Under the pieces are notes generated by a model, which saw only the letters and a list, made by a program, of their open reading frames with translations, searched no databases and was not told the DNA's origin. Shown here one piece after another: positions 1 through 4,335 of a stretch of 5,927 nucleotides of DNA. Positions within the stretch are counted from its first letter, which is position 1. Every line of letters starts with the position of its first letter. The stretch lies in the NCBI GenBank assembly GCA_011046315.1, contig DSAU01000533.1, positions 1-5,927 on the forward strand, read 5' to 3'. Source of the DNA: a bacterium. GTDB lineage: Bacteria > Zhuqueibacterota > Zhuqueibacteria > Thermofontimicrobiales > Thermofontimicrobiaceae. The translations under genes and the position numbers were made by a program.

Positions 1-6
1 ATCTAT

Positions 7-44
7 TTCTTTGCGTGTTCTTTGCGCTTCTGTGTCTTTGCGTG
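7..44. repeat. short tandem TTTGCG-type repeats
   Basis: Four imperfect copies of a roughly 10-base unit follow one another: TTCTTTGCGTG (7-17), TTCTTTGCGC (18-27), a short copy TTCTGTG (28-34) and TCTTTGCGTG (35-44). On the other strand they read as CGCAAAG units. Runs of this CGCAAAG type are familiar in intergenic regions of many bacterial genomes, without an agreed function. The run may extend left of the window. Confidence 0.6.
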
Positions 45-343
45 AATTTTAATACGCTTTACCCAACCCGTGATCGGTTACCACTTTATAATAGCAATTA
101 TGTAAAATAACTGTAATTAAAAGATAGTAATTTTTCCAATAAAAGCAAGTGAAAAAGTATGATTCCGACAAGATATCGTTAATTGATAGTCTGCTGCAAT
201 CGTTTAAGCAAACATTAATTATATTAATTGTCGAATTTTTTGTTCAGTGAATTGTTGAATCGATTGTTTAAAAATGAAGCGAAGGCATTAATTTGTAGTT
301 AACCAATAGCGCCGTTTTCTTTTTCACTGTTACCTAAAATATT
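45..343. other. AT-rich intergenic region, no gene seen
   Basis: This stretch of about 300 bases has stop codons in all frames and no open frame with a plausible ribosome binding site. It is clearly more AT-rich than the gene to its right. The only local structure noted is a short AT palindrome (ATTAATTATATTAAT) near 213-227. No RNA gene, promoter with both boxes, or mobile-element end was recognised. Confidence 0.6.
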
Positions 344-387
344 CAGGGACCTTTCCGGGAAAAATTTTTCACGGAAAAAGGTCCCTG
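344..387 (-). terminator. stem-loop downstream of the T9SS cargo gene
   Basis: CAGGGACCTTTCCG (344-357) pairs with CGGAAAAAGGTCCCTG (372-387), leaving two extra bases in the right arm. The loop of 14 bases itself contains AAAAATTTTT. The hairpin sits about 50 bases beyond the stop codon of the minus-strand gene at 438, where a transcription terminator is expected. The U-tract on the minus-strand side is weak (GAATATTTTAGG), so it could instead be a bidirectional terminator or a small palindromic repeat element. Confidence 0.55.
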
Positions 388-437
388 GATTATACGATCT
401 TAGCTCTGGTTAGAATGCAAGGGAATATATAATGTGG

Positions 438-1259
438 TCATCGAATTAACACCAGTTTTTTACCGGCGGCAAACGAGCCTGCCTGGATGCGGTACAGGTA
501 AACCCCGCTGGTTAAATTTTGCCCATTGGAATCTTTGCCATCCCAGCGAACCGCATAATAACCCGCTGGCTGTTTTCTGTTCACCAGTGTTTTGATCTGC
601 TGCCCCATCAGGTTGTATATTTTCAAACTGACATGGCAAGCTGCCGGTAATTGATAGCGGATCTCGGTGTCAGGATTGAAAGGATTGGGATAATTTTGAC
701 TCAGCCCGAAAGTTTCAGGGATTTCTCCCGCCACGGACGCGTCATCGATTCCTGAAACAGGGGGAATGACGGCTCCGCTAACCGCATGAACCAACACGAT
801 TAAAAATGTATCAGCAAGCGAGGTGGAATATTGAATCCGCCAGACCGGGGTTTCCGGAGAAATTTGATAGTTTCCTCCCGGATAGTTCAGCGTTAGCAAT
901 CCCTGAACTTGGGCGTCACCATAGTTGGCTCGGAATTGAGTTCCGCCATCACCATCGGCGATAGAAATGACCTGATCGCTGTTCAGCCAATTCTCTGGCA
1001 ATTCATCCTTTGAGTCCAGTCCACCGTCAAAATCCCAAACCATTGCCGGATTTCCGCTCATGATCTGGTAACTGACAAAACTGTCTTTGGCTGCGGAATA
1101 ATAGATGAAAAGCCACCCATCCGCAGCGCCGTCGCTATCAATCGTCCCGATATTATTCATGACATAGGTGAGTTTCGCGTCAGCGCTGAATCCATCAGCG
1201 AGGAAATCAGCGGCTTCGAGATTGTAGCGCGTGTCGGTTAAAATGGGGTCAGCTTGCGG
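438..1259 (-). pseudogene. 5'-truncated T9SS-secreted protein (type A sorting domain)
   Basis: The C-terminal 90 or so residues are a type IX secretion sorting domain. It begins FGLSQNYPNPFNP, runs through a VSLKIYNLMGQQIKTLV strand region and WDGKD, and ends GVYLYRIQAG...KKLVLIR at a TGA stop. In this family the domain is cut off as the protein crosses the outer membrane and is anchored to or released from the cell surface. The upstream part, with WLFIYYSAA and later WRIQYSTS...AVSGAVI, is not a family I recognise firmly; the latter faintly resembles a PepSY-type strand pair. The first ATG in frame (1158-1160) is internal. Protein-like sequence continues upstream without a start through FSADAKLTYV and IPQADPILTDTRYN to about 1259, then turns into low-complexity AT-rich codons before a stop at 1302-1304. 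No signal peptide is present although T9SS cargo needs one, so the gene has lost its 5' end, probably by the adjacent IS21 insertion or deletion. Confidence 0.8.
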
Positions 1260-1301
1260 AATGAATGATAATAATTGTCCGAATAAGAAACAAAAAAAAT
1301 A

Positions 1302-1454
1302 TTATTTTTTCCCTCGTTATGAAAATTGGACATTAGCTGTGAAAAAGTTGATACATGATCACTGGCATAGAACCGCCAGATTGTGCCCACCGATTGACTG
1401 CACAGCAATATAAATCGCATCCGGCAATCAAACAAACCGTAATTTTGCCGGATA
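1302..1454 (-). mobile_element. putative terminal region of a decayed IS21-family element
   Basis: This non-coding stretch lies between the istB remnant and the broken T9SS gene, where the right end of an IS21-type element would be. On the minus strand it holds two loosely repeated blocks beginning GTGGGCACAATC and GTGATCATGTATC. They resemble the multiple short terminal repeats of IS21 elements, but I cannot define an exact TG...CA end or a target duplication. Assignment rests mainly on position next to the istB fragment. Confidence 0.35.
1419..1453 (-). terminator. stem-loop just after the istB stop codon
   Basis: ATCCGGCAA (1419-1427) and TTGCCGGAT (1445-1453) form a perfect 9-bp stem with a 17-base loop, starting 2 bases beyond the istB stop on the minus strand. 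It could end transcription of the insertion sequence, but no T-run follows, so it may only be a structural palindrome inside the element. Confidence 0.4.
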
Positions 1455-1646
1455 TTATTGAACATCATGTTGGCGTTTGTGGTTTTCGTTTTGGTTAAAT
1501 GATGAATTTTTTTTACGCATGGATTCAGCCTGCAAAGTCAACCGATAACAATTATGAACCAGGCGATCTAAAACAGCATCGGCAACGGTGTCGTTATTCA
1601 AATAATCGTACCAGTGACCCAGCGGCTGCTTTTCTGTTTTGGACAT
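1455..1646 (-). pseudogene. 3' remnant of IS21-family helper ATPase IstB
   Basis: Only the C-terminal end of IstB survives. The recognisable core is LGHWYDYLNN followed by DTVADAVLDRLVHNCYRL and ESMRKK, matching the conserved IstB ending (WHDYL...TxADAILDRLVHNAHRIEL..ESMRK). Full-length IstB is about 250 residues with a Walker A/B AAA+ core; here the core is gone and only about 60 residues remain. Similarity fades upstream of about 1625, so the ATG at 1644-1646 is probably accidental. No transposase IstA is in the window. The fragment cannot mobilise DNA and marks an old insertion that was later partly deleted. It runs in the same direction as the truncated T9SS gene. Confidence 0.82.
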
Positions 1647-1753
1647 GTTGGTTGCTTTCAGTTTAATGAGTAATTTAATTGGTTCATGGTTCTTATACCA
1701 ATTTTAGATAAGACAGATCTACGCGTATTGCCGCTTGATAAAAAAAATAGTGC

Positions 1754-1782
1754 TTGACATTTTCGCAAAAACTTTGTATAAT
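1754..1782 (+). promoter_or_regulatory. consensus sigma-70 promoter reading into the cassette array
   Basis: TTGACA (1754-1759) and TATAAT (1777-1782) are both perfect consensus hexamers separated by the ideal 17 bp. Transcription would start near 1789 and proceed right, toward the attC at 1964 and the first full cassette. Its location and direction fit a cassette promoter (Pc-like) for the array. It lies upstream of the first recognisable attC, so it may belong to a leftmost, promoter-bearing cassette rather than to an integrase-attI platform. Confidence 0.75.
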
Positions 1783-1857
1783 TCACCTGCGATTACAACT
1801 GAATCCCACATAATTTTTTTCTACTATTGAGCCGATGGGGATACATCATTTATTGCA

Positions 1858-1986
1858 ATGATGGAGTACAATTTAATAAATTTTGTTCAATCAGATAAAA
1901 AATTAGCTAAAAATGTGGCAAATGCCGCTGATAGAAATCCCATATTGAAGATGTGGCGGCTTCGTCCAACAAGATTTTATCTGTGA
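1858..1986 (+). CDS. possible small ORF downstream of the promoter
   Basis: Two adjacent in-frame ATGs (1858 and 1861) open a 42-residue frame (starting MMEYNLINFV, ending RLRPTRFYL) that stops at TGA 1984-1986. It lies about 70 bases after the predicted transcription start. No Shine-Dalgarno sequence is well placed; GATGGGGA is about 20 bases upstream. The last residues overlap the left arm of the first attC. It matches no family I know and may not be translated. It is listed because it is the only candidate gene for the stretch between the istB remnant and the first attC. Confidence 0.2.
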   Translation: MMEYNLINFVQSDKKLAKNVANAADRNPILKMWRLRPTRFYL

Positions 1987-2094
1987 TTGAACTTTGTTCA
2001 TTCAGCCCCCGAGCACTAAAAGAAGTACGAGCAAACCAGATCAATCGTGCTTCTTTCTTGGGCTCAACAACAGATAAAATCCTAAAAGTTATAC
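1964..2094 (+). repeat. attC site 1 (left boundary of cassette 1)
   Basis: The R''-like core GTCCAAC (1964-1970) fits RYYYAAC and the R'-like core is GTTATAC (2088-2094). Between them, GATTTTATCTG (1973-1983) pairs perfectly with CAGATAAAATC (2071-2081). AGCCC (2004-2008) pairs with GGGCT (2060-2064), and AGAAGTACGA (2021-2030) pairs with TCGTGCTTCT (2045-2054) with one mismatch. The spacer between core and stem is 2 bases on the left and 6 on the right, the same left-short, right-long geometry seen in the other four sites. At 131 bp it is the longest of the set, in the size range of VCR-type sites. It is palindromic and so is not an attI. Confidence 0.72.
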
Positions 2095-2127
2095 GCAATT
2101 GGTCGCATCAGAAAGGAGGTTATTAAA

Positions 2128-2490
2128 ATGCTTAAAAAATGCACAGCCTTGTTTTTTGCTTTTTTACTTATCTGCATCGGTATATCATCCTGTGTGCGGG
2201 AAGAATCAACAAACAGGATAGTATCTGAAAGATTTATTGTTCAAATTGATTTTTCTTCGTGGATACAAAAATCTTTCAGGGTAAGCCCGGACAGCAGACG
2301 TGTGGCTTATGCGGCTAAAGCAGGCAATAAGTGGTTTGTGGTTGTGGATGGAAAAGAGGAGAAGCAATACGATGGCATTGTTACCTTAGGAGGAGGAAGG
2401 GTCATTTTTGACTCCCCTGACAGTCTTCATTACCTTGCCTTTAAAGGTAGCAGCATCTATTTAGTGGAGGAAAGGATTAGACAAGAATGA
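2128..2490 (+). CDS. small exported, probable lipoprotein with PD40-like segment (cassette 1)
   Basis: The 120-residue protein begins with a lysine-containing n-region (MLKKC), a hydrophobic stretch to about residue 20 and a lipobox ISSC with Cys22 as the likely lipidated residue. The mature part holds one and a half units of a WD40-like/PD40-type beta-propeller repeat: SPDSRRVAYAAKAGNKW, then FVVVDGKEEKQYDGI, then FDSPDSLHYLAFKGSSIYLV. In other bacteria this repeat occurs many times in large propeller proteins; a single incomplete blade cannot close a propeller, so it may oligomerise or bind a partner. The function is unknown. The start is fixed by AAAGGAGG (2112-2119), 8 bases before the ATG. 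It is the sole gene of its cassette, followed after 19 bases by attC site 2. A diverged copy lies at 3299-3661 with identical length. Confidence 0.85.
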   Translation: MLKKCTALFFAFLLICIGISSCVREESTNRIVSERFIVQIDFSSWIQKSFRVSPDSRRVAYAAKAGNKWFVVVDGKEEKQYDGIVTLGGGRVIFDSPDSLHYLAFKGSSIYLVEERIRQE

Positions 2491-2509
2491 CAATACAGCG
2501 ACCAACAGC

Positions 2510-2576
2510 ATATAACATGGCGGAAAAGACTAACGTCCAAACCCCTTGGGCTTCTTTTCCGCCAAGAACGTTATGT
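2510..2576 (+). repeat. attC site 2 (end of cassette 1)
   Basis: The cores are ATATAAC (2510-2516) and GTTATGT (2570-2576). TGGCGGAAAAGA (2518-2529) pairs perfectly over 12 bp with TCTTTTCCGCCA (2553-2564), and AACGTCC...TTGG lies in the loop. The left spacer is 1 base, the right spacer AGAAC. The R'' neighbourhood GCATATAAC matches the complement of cassette 1's own start (GTTATACGC) at 8 of 9 bases. Confidence 0.88.
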
Positions 2577-2623
2577 TAAATGGGGCAAAGGAGATAGATT
2601 AAAAATTAATCAAGAGGACAGTC

Positions 2624-2905
2624 GTGTTTGAGCGTATCTTGAAACGTATGCGTGAAAAGATTCGCAATCGCCAATATGTAATGACGCTCCACGCAGAAGA
2701 AGAAATGAACGCCGATGGGTTGACCATCTATGATGTTGAACGGGGTATTCTTACCGGAGAGATACTGGAACGACAAATGGATGGAGTAACTGCGGAGTGG
2801 AAATACCGTATAAAAGGGCAAGTAATTGCTGGTGGTAAAGTTGAGGTGATTGCCAAATTTAGTCCAACGGGCAAATTGGTTATCATCACGGTATATGTGC
2901 CATAA
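2624..2905 (+). CDS. DUF4258 domain protein, probable toxin of a type II pair (cassette 2)
   Basis: The 93-residue product starts at GTG 2624, preceded by GAGGA (2614-2618); an in-frame TAA at 2600-2602 rules out a longer form. The sequence fits the DUF4258 family: a basic helical N-terminus (MFERILKRMREKIRNRQ), then VMTLHAEEEM with the family's conserved His23, a GLTIYDVERGILTGEI helix-turn, and C-terminal strands through YRIKGQ and KVEVIAKFSPTGKLVIITVY. DUF4258 proteins are small and commonly encoded directly before a YgiT-type zinc-finger protein, an arrangement treated as a toxin-antitoxin module with a presumed RelE/MqsR-like toxin fold; activity here is inferred from that pairing. The next gene starts 29 bases downstream on the same strand. 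A further purine-rich AAGGAG at 2588-2593 has no matching start codon. Confidence 0.8.
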   Translation: MFERILKRMREKIRNRQYVMTLHAEEEMNADGLTIYDVERGILTGEILERQMDGVTAEWKYRIKGQVIAGGKVEVIAKFSPTGKLVIITVYVP

Positions 2906-2934
2906 TATATGTAATGCGAGGAGGAGGAAACCAG

Positions 2935-3162
2935 ATGATATGTGAAATTTGTGGAAAACAAGGGGCGCATGTTCGCAAAGTTGCCAGAACATACGGCAAG
3001 GGAAAGGATTTACTGGTGATAGAGAGCATCCCCGTGGTAAGTTGTCCTCATTGTGGGGAGAGCTACCTTACAGCAGAGACCCTGCACGAAATTGAGAGGC
3101 TTAAACTCCATCGAAAGAGCCTTGCCGTTGAACGTACTGTGGAAATCGTCAGTTTTGCATAA
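2935..3162 (+). CDS. YgiT-type zinc-finger protein, probable antitoxin (cassette 2)
   Basis: The 75-residue protein has two CxxC pairs, CEIC at residues 3-6 and CPHC at 37-40, forming the four-Cys zinc site of the YgiT/MqsA N-terminal domain. Between them lie the ARTYGKG loop and the strand LLVIESIPVVS. After the second pair come GESYLTAETLHEIERL and a short basic tail. Unlike E. coli MqsA there is no C-terminal helix-turn-helix, so it is the short form that pairs with DUF4258 proteins. I chose ATG 2935 because the purine-rich GAGGAGGAGGAAA (2918-2930) ends 4 bases before it; the in-frame ATG at 2914 lies upstream of that ribosome binding site and would add MRGGGNQ. It is likely co-transcribed with the DUF4258 gene and neutralises its product. 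The stop is 23 bases before attC site 3. Confidence 0.82.
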   Translation: MICEICGKQGAHVRKVARTYGKGKDLLVIESIPVVSCPHCGESYLTAETLHEIERLKLHRKSLAVERTVEIVSFA

Positions 3163-3185
3163 CTGAGTGAAGTTCTCCCCACTTC

Positions 3186-3265
3186 ACATAACACGATGTT
3201 TGTGGTTCGCTGCGCTCACCCAAATTTCGCTTCGTAAAACTTCACAAACACCGGAAACGTTATAC
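3186..3265 (+). repeat. attC site 3 (end of cassette 2)
   Basis: The cores are ACATAAC (3186-3192) and GTTATAC (3259-3265). CGATGTTTGTG (3194-3204) pairs with CACAAACACCG (3243-3253) with one mismatch; the loop contains GCTGCGCTCACC and TTCGCTTCG. The left spacer is 1 base, the right spacer GAAAC. The R'' context TTCACATAAC matches the complement of cassette 2's own start (GTTATGTTAA) at 9 of 10 bases, which confirms that cassette's limits. Confidence 0.88.
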
Positions 3266-3298
3266 GCCATTGGTCGCATCGGAAAGGAGGTTATTAAA

Positions 3299-3661
3299 AT
3301 GCTTAAAAAATGCACAGTCTTGTTTTTTGCTTTTTTACTTATCTGCATCGGCATATCATGCCACGTTCAGGAAAAATCAACAAACAGGATAGTATCTGAA
3401 AGATTTATTGTTCAAACTGATTTTTCATCGTGGATAATAGAGAGTCTCAAAGTAAGTCCGGACAGAAAACGTGTGGCTTATGCGGCTCAGGTAGGCAATA
3501 AGCGGTTTGTGGTTGTGGATGGAAAAGAGGAGAAGCAATACGATGGCATCGGTATTATTGGAGGAGGGAGAATTGTATTTGACTCTCCTGACAGTCTTCA
3601 TTATCTTGTCCTAAAAGGTAGCAGCATCTATTTAGTGGAGGAAAGGATTAGACAAGAATGA
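3299..3661 (+). CDS. small exported protein, paralogue of the cassette 1 protein (cassette 3)
   Basis: This 120-residue protein aligns without gaps to the cassette 1 product. It shares the MLKKCT start, the hydrophobic segment, STNRIVSERFIVQ, DFSSWI, FVVVDGKEEKQYDGI and the identical end GSSIYLVEERIRQE. Changes cluster at the signal-peptide cleavage region and between residues 45 and 65. The candidate lipidated Cys has moved from residue 22 to 21, giving IGISCHV, whose -3 position is Gly; the lipobox is therefore poorer than in its twin and the protein may be secreted rather than lipidated. The open frame extends upstream to 3167 across attC site 3, but the start at 3299 is set by AAAGGAGG (3283-3290), identical in cassette 1. 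Function is unknown; the single PD40-like blade is the only recognisable feature. Confidence 0.85.
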   Translation: MLKKCTVLFFAFLLICIGISCHVQEKSTNRIVSERFIVQTDFSSWIIESLKVSPDRKRVAYAAQVGNKRFVVVDGKEEKQYDGIGIIGGGRIVFDSPDSLHYLVLKGSSIYLVEERIRQE

Positions 3662-3680
3662 CAATACAGCGACCAACAGC

Positions 3681-3754
3681 GTATAACCTGGTGCAAAAGA
3701 CTTGCGACCAAATCCCGAAGTATCGGGACTTCTTTTGCACCAGTAACGTTAGGC
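3681..3754 (+). repeat. attC site 4 (end of cassette 3)
   Basis: The cores are GTATAAC (3681-3687) and a fully consensus GTTAGGC (3748-3754). CTGGTGCAAAAGA (3688-3700) pairs perfectly over 13 bp with TCTTTTGCACCAG (3731-3743). A second hairpin in the loop is TCCCGA (3713-3718) with TCGGGA (3723-3728). The right spacer is TAAC. GCGTATAAC at the left is the exact reverse complement of cassette 3's own start GTTATACGC. Confidence 0.9.
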
Positions 3755-3787
3755 GACATTGGAATTAAATAAGAAGGAGGATAAATT

Positions 3788-3994
3788 ATGAAATTTATAG
3801 TAACAATTGAGCGGGACGAGGATGGCATGTTCGTAATAGAATGTCCTTCTATCCCTGGTTGTATAAGTCAAGGTAAGACTGAACAGGAAGCCATTGAGAA
3901 TATCAAAGACTCAATAAAGCAGTGCCTTGAGGTGCGAGCTGAAAGAGGCATGCATCTTACTGTTAGTATGCGCGAAGTAGAGGTATTGGTTTAA
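3788..3994 (+). CDS. HicB-family antitoxin (cassette 4)
   Basis: The 68-residue protein has the partial RNase H-like fold signature of HicB: FIVTIERDEDGMFVIECPSI, then PGCISQGKT, then the helix EQEAIENIKDSIKQCLE, and a final strand LTVSMREVEVLV. It is the compact form that lacks a separate C-terminal DNA-binding domain. HicB binds and blocks HicA, and usually takes part in repressing the operon. The start is secured by AAGGAGG (3774-3780), 7 bases before the ATG, and the gene begins 40 bases after the attC core. Its TAA stop (3992-3994) touches the inferred start of hicA, so the two are translationally coupled. The antitoxin-first order is the reverse of E. coli hicAB but common in compact HicB families. 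Confidence 0.9.
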   Translation: MKFIVTIERDEDGMFVIECPSIPGCISQGKTEQEAIENIKDSIKQCLEVRAERGMHLTVSMREVEVLV

Positions 3995-4218
3995 TACAGA
4001 AACTACCACTTTTAAGCGGACGTGAAGTGGCAAAAGTATTTGAACGACTGGGATGGGAAGTGGCAAGGCAACGAGGTAGTCATATTATTCTTGTGAAGGA
4101 AGGACACATTGCTACATTGTCTGTCCCTGACAATCGTGAAGTTGCAAGAGGCACTTTGAGATCACTTATTGCTCGTGCTGGTATAACAGTGGAGGCGTTT
4201 TTGTCTGCAATGAAATGA
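3994..4218 (+). CDS. HicA-family mRNA interferase toxin (cassette 4)
   Basis: HicA is a small dsRBD-like ribonuclease that cleaves mRNA when freed from HicB. The sequence shows the family order: LPLLSGREVAKVFERLGWEV (first helix), the hallmark RQRGSHIIL with the catalytic His in GSH, VPDNREVARGTLRSL and AGITVEAFL. The family normally begins about eight residues before SGREV, which here means ATA at 3994, overlapping the hicB TAA by one base (TAATA). No ATG, GTG or TTG lies in frame between the upstream stop (3964-3966) and GTG 4027. Starting at GTG 4027 would remove LPLLSGRE and shorten the protein to 63 residues, cutting the first helix. I give the longer frame as the likely ancestral gene; AGAGG (3979-3983) could serve it. 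Translation may occur from the rare ATA, from GTG, or poorly. The stop lies 18 bases before attC site 5. Confidence 0.82.
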   Translation: MQKLPLLSGREVAKVFERLGWEVARQRGSHIILVKEGHIATLSVPDNREVARGTLRSLIARAGITVEAFLSAMK

Positions 4219-4236
4219 GAAAGAAAGTCCAACATC

Positions 4237-4315
4237 GCCTAACAGCGGATAAAAGGGAAATCAAAGATTTCCCCAAATTGCCTTCGGCAACTTCTTTTTC
4301 CGCATCCCGTTACAA
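4237..4315 (+). repeat. attC site 5 (end of cassette 4)
   Basis: The cores are GCCTAAC (4237-4243) and GTTACAA (4309-4315). GCGGATAAAAG (4245-4255) pairs with CTTTTTCCGC (4294-4303) with one bulged T, the kind of extrahelical base attC sites use for strand choice. Two inner hairpins follow: GGGAAATC (4255-4262) with GATTTCCC (4266-4273), and TTGCC (4278-4282) with GGCAA (4286-4290). TCGCCTAAC is the exact reverse complement of cassette 4's own start GTTAGGCGA. Confidence 0.9.
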
Positions 4316-4335
4316 ACAAGGCAAAATGAAAGGAT

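Larger units (their letters stand above)
1964..4315 (+). mobile_element. integron gene-cassette array (integrase not in window)
   Basis: Five attC-like sites bound four complete cassettes, taking the crossover as between G and TT of the GTTRRRY-like core: 2089-2570 (482 bp), 2571-3259 (689 bp), 3260-3748 (489 bp) and 3749-4309 (561 bp). All genes point the same way, each starts 36-55 bases after a core (27 for the gene beyond the last site), and each cassette ends in an attC. For every complete cassette the left-end core is the reverse complement, or nearly so, of its own right-end R'' region, as expected if it once circularised. Two cassettes hold toxin-antitoxin pairs, a known stabilising content of sedentary integrons. 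No intI or attI is visible, so within this window it fits the description of a cluster of attC sites lacking an integrase. Confidence 0.85.

Noticed and set aside
1231..1468. Open frames on both strands between the T9SS fragment and istB
   Set aside because: Low-complexity, AT-rich sequence overlapping the insertion-sequence scar; no family resemblance and no initiation signal.
1964..2094. attI site at the head of the array
   Set aside because: attI sites are not long palindromes; this one has three matched arm segments, as attC sites do.
1907..2098. Minus-strand open frame of 63 codons
   Set aside because: It covers attC site 1. Its resemblance to the opposite-strand translation comes from the attC palindrome, and it has no ribosome binding site.
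2518..2564. Hairpins after cassette genes as rho-independent terminators
   Set aside because: They lack U-tracts and are flanked by RYYYAAC/GTTRRRY-type cores with a constant spacer asymmetry, so attC is the better reading; some transcription attenuation remains possible.
2606..2992. Minus-strand frames of 128 and 80 codons
   Set aside because: They lie antisense to the DUF4258 and zinc-finger genes, which have clear family motifs and ribosome binding sites.
3167..3298. N-terminal extension of the cassette 3 gene
   Set aside because: It would be translated across attC site 3, and the true start at 3299 has the same AAAGGAGG signal as its cassette 1 twin.
2089..3748. CRISPR array
   Set aside because: The repeated units are about 500 bp, coding and end in palindromes; there are no short regular repeats with unique spacers.
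3628..3828. Minus-strand frame of 66 codons across attC site 4
   Set aside because: It overlaps two plus-strand genes and the attC, with no start signal.
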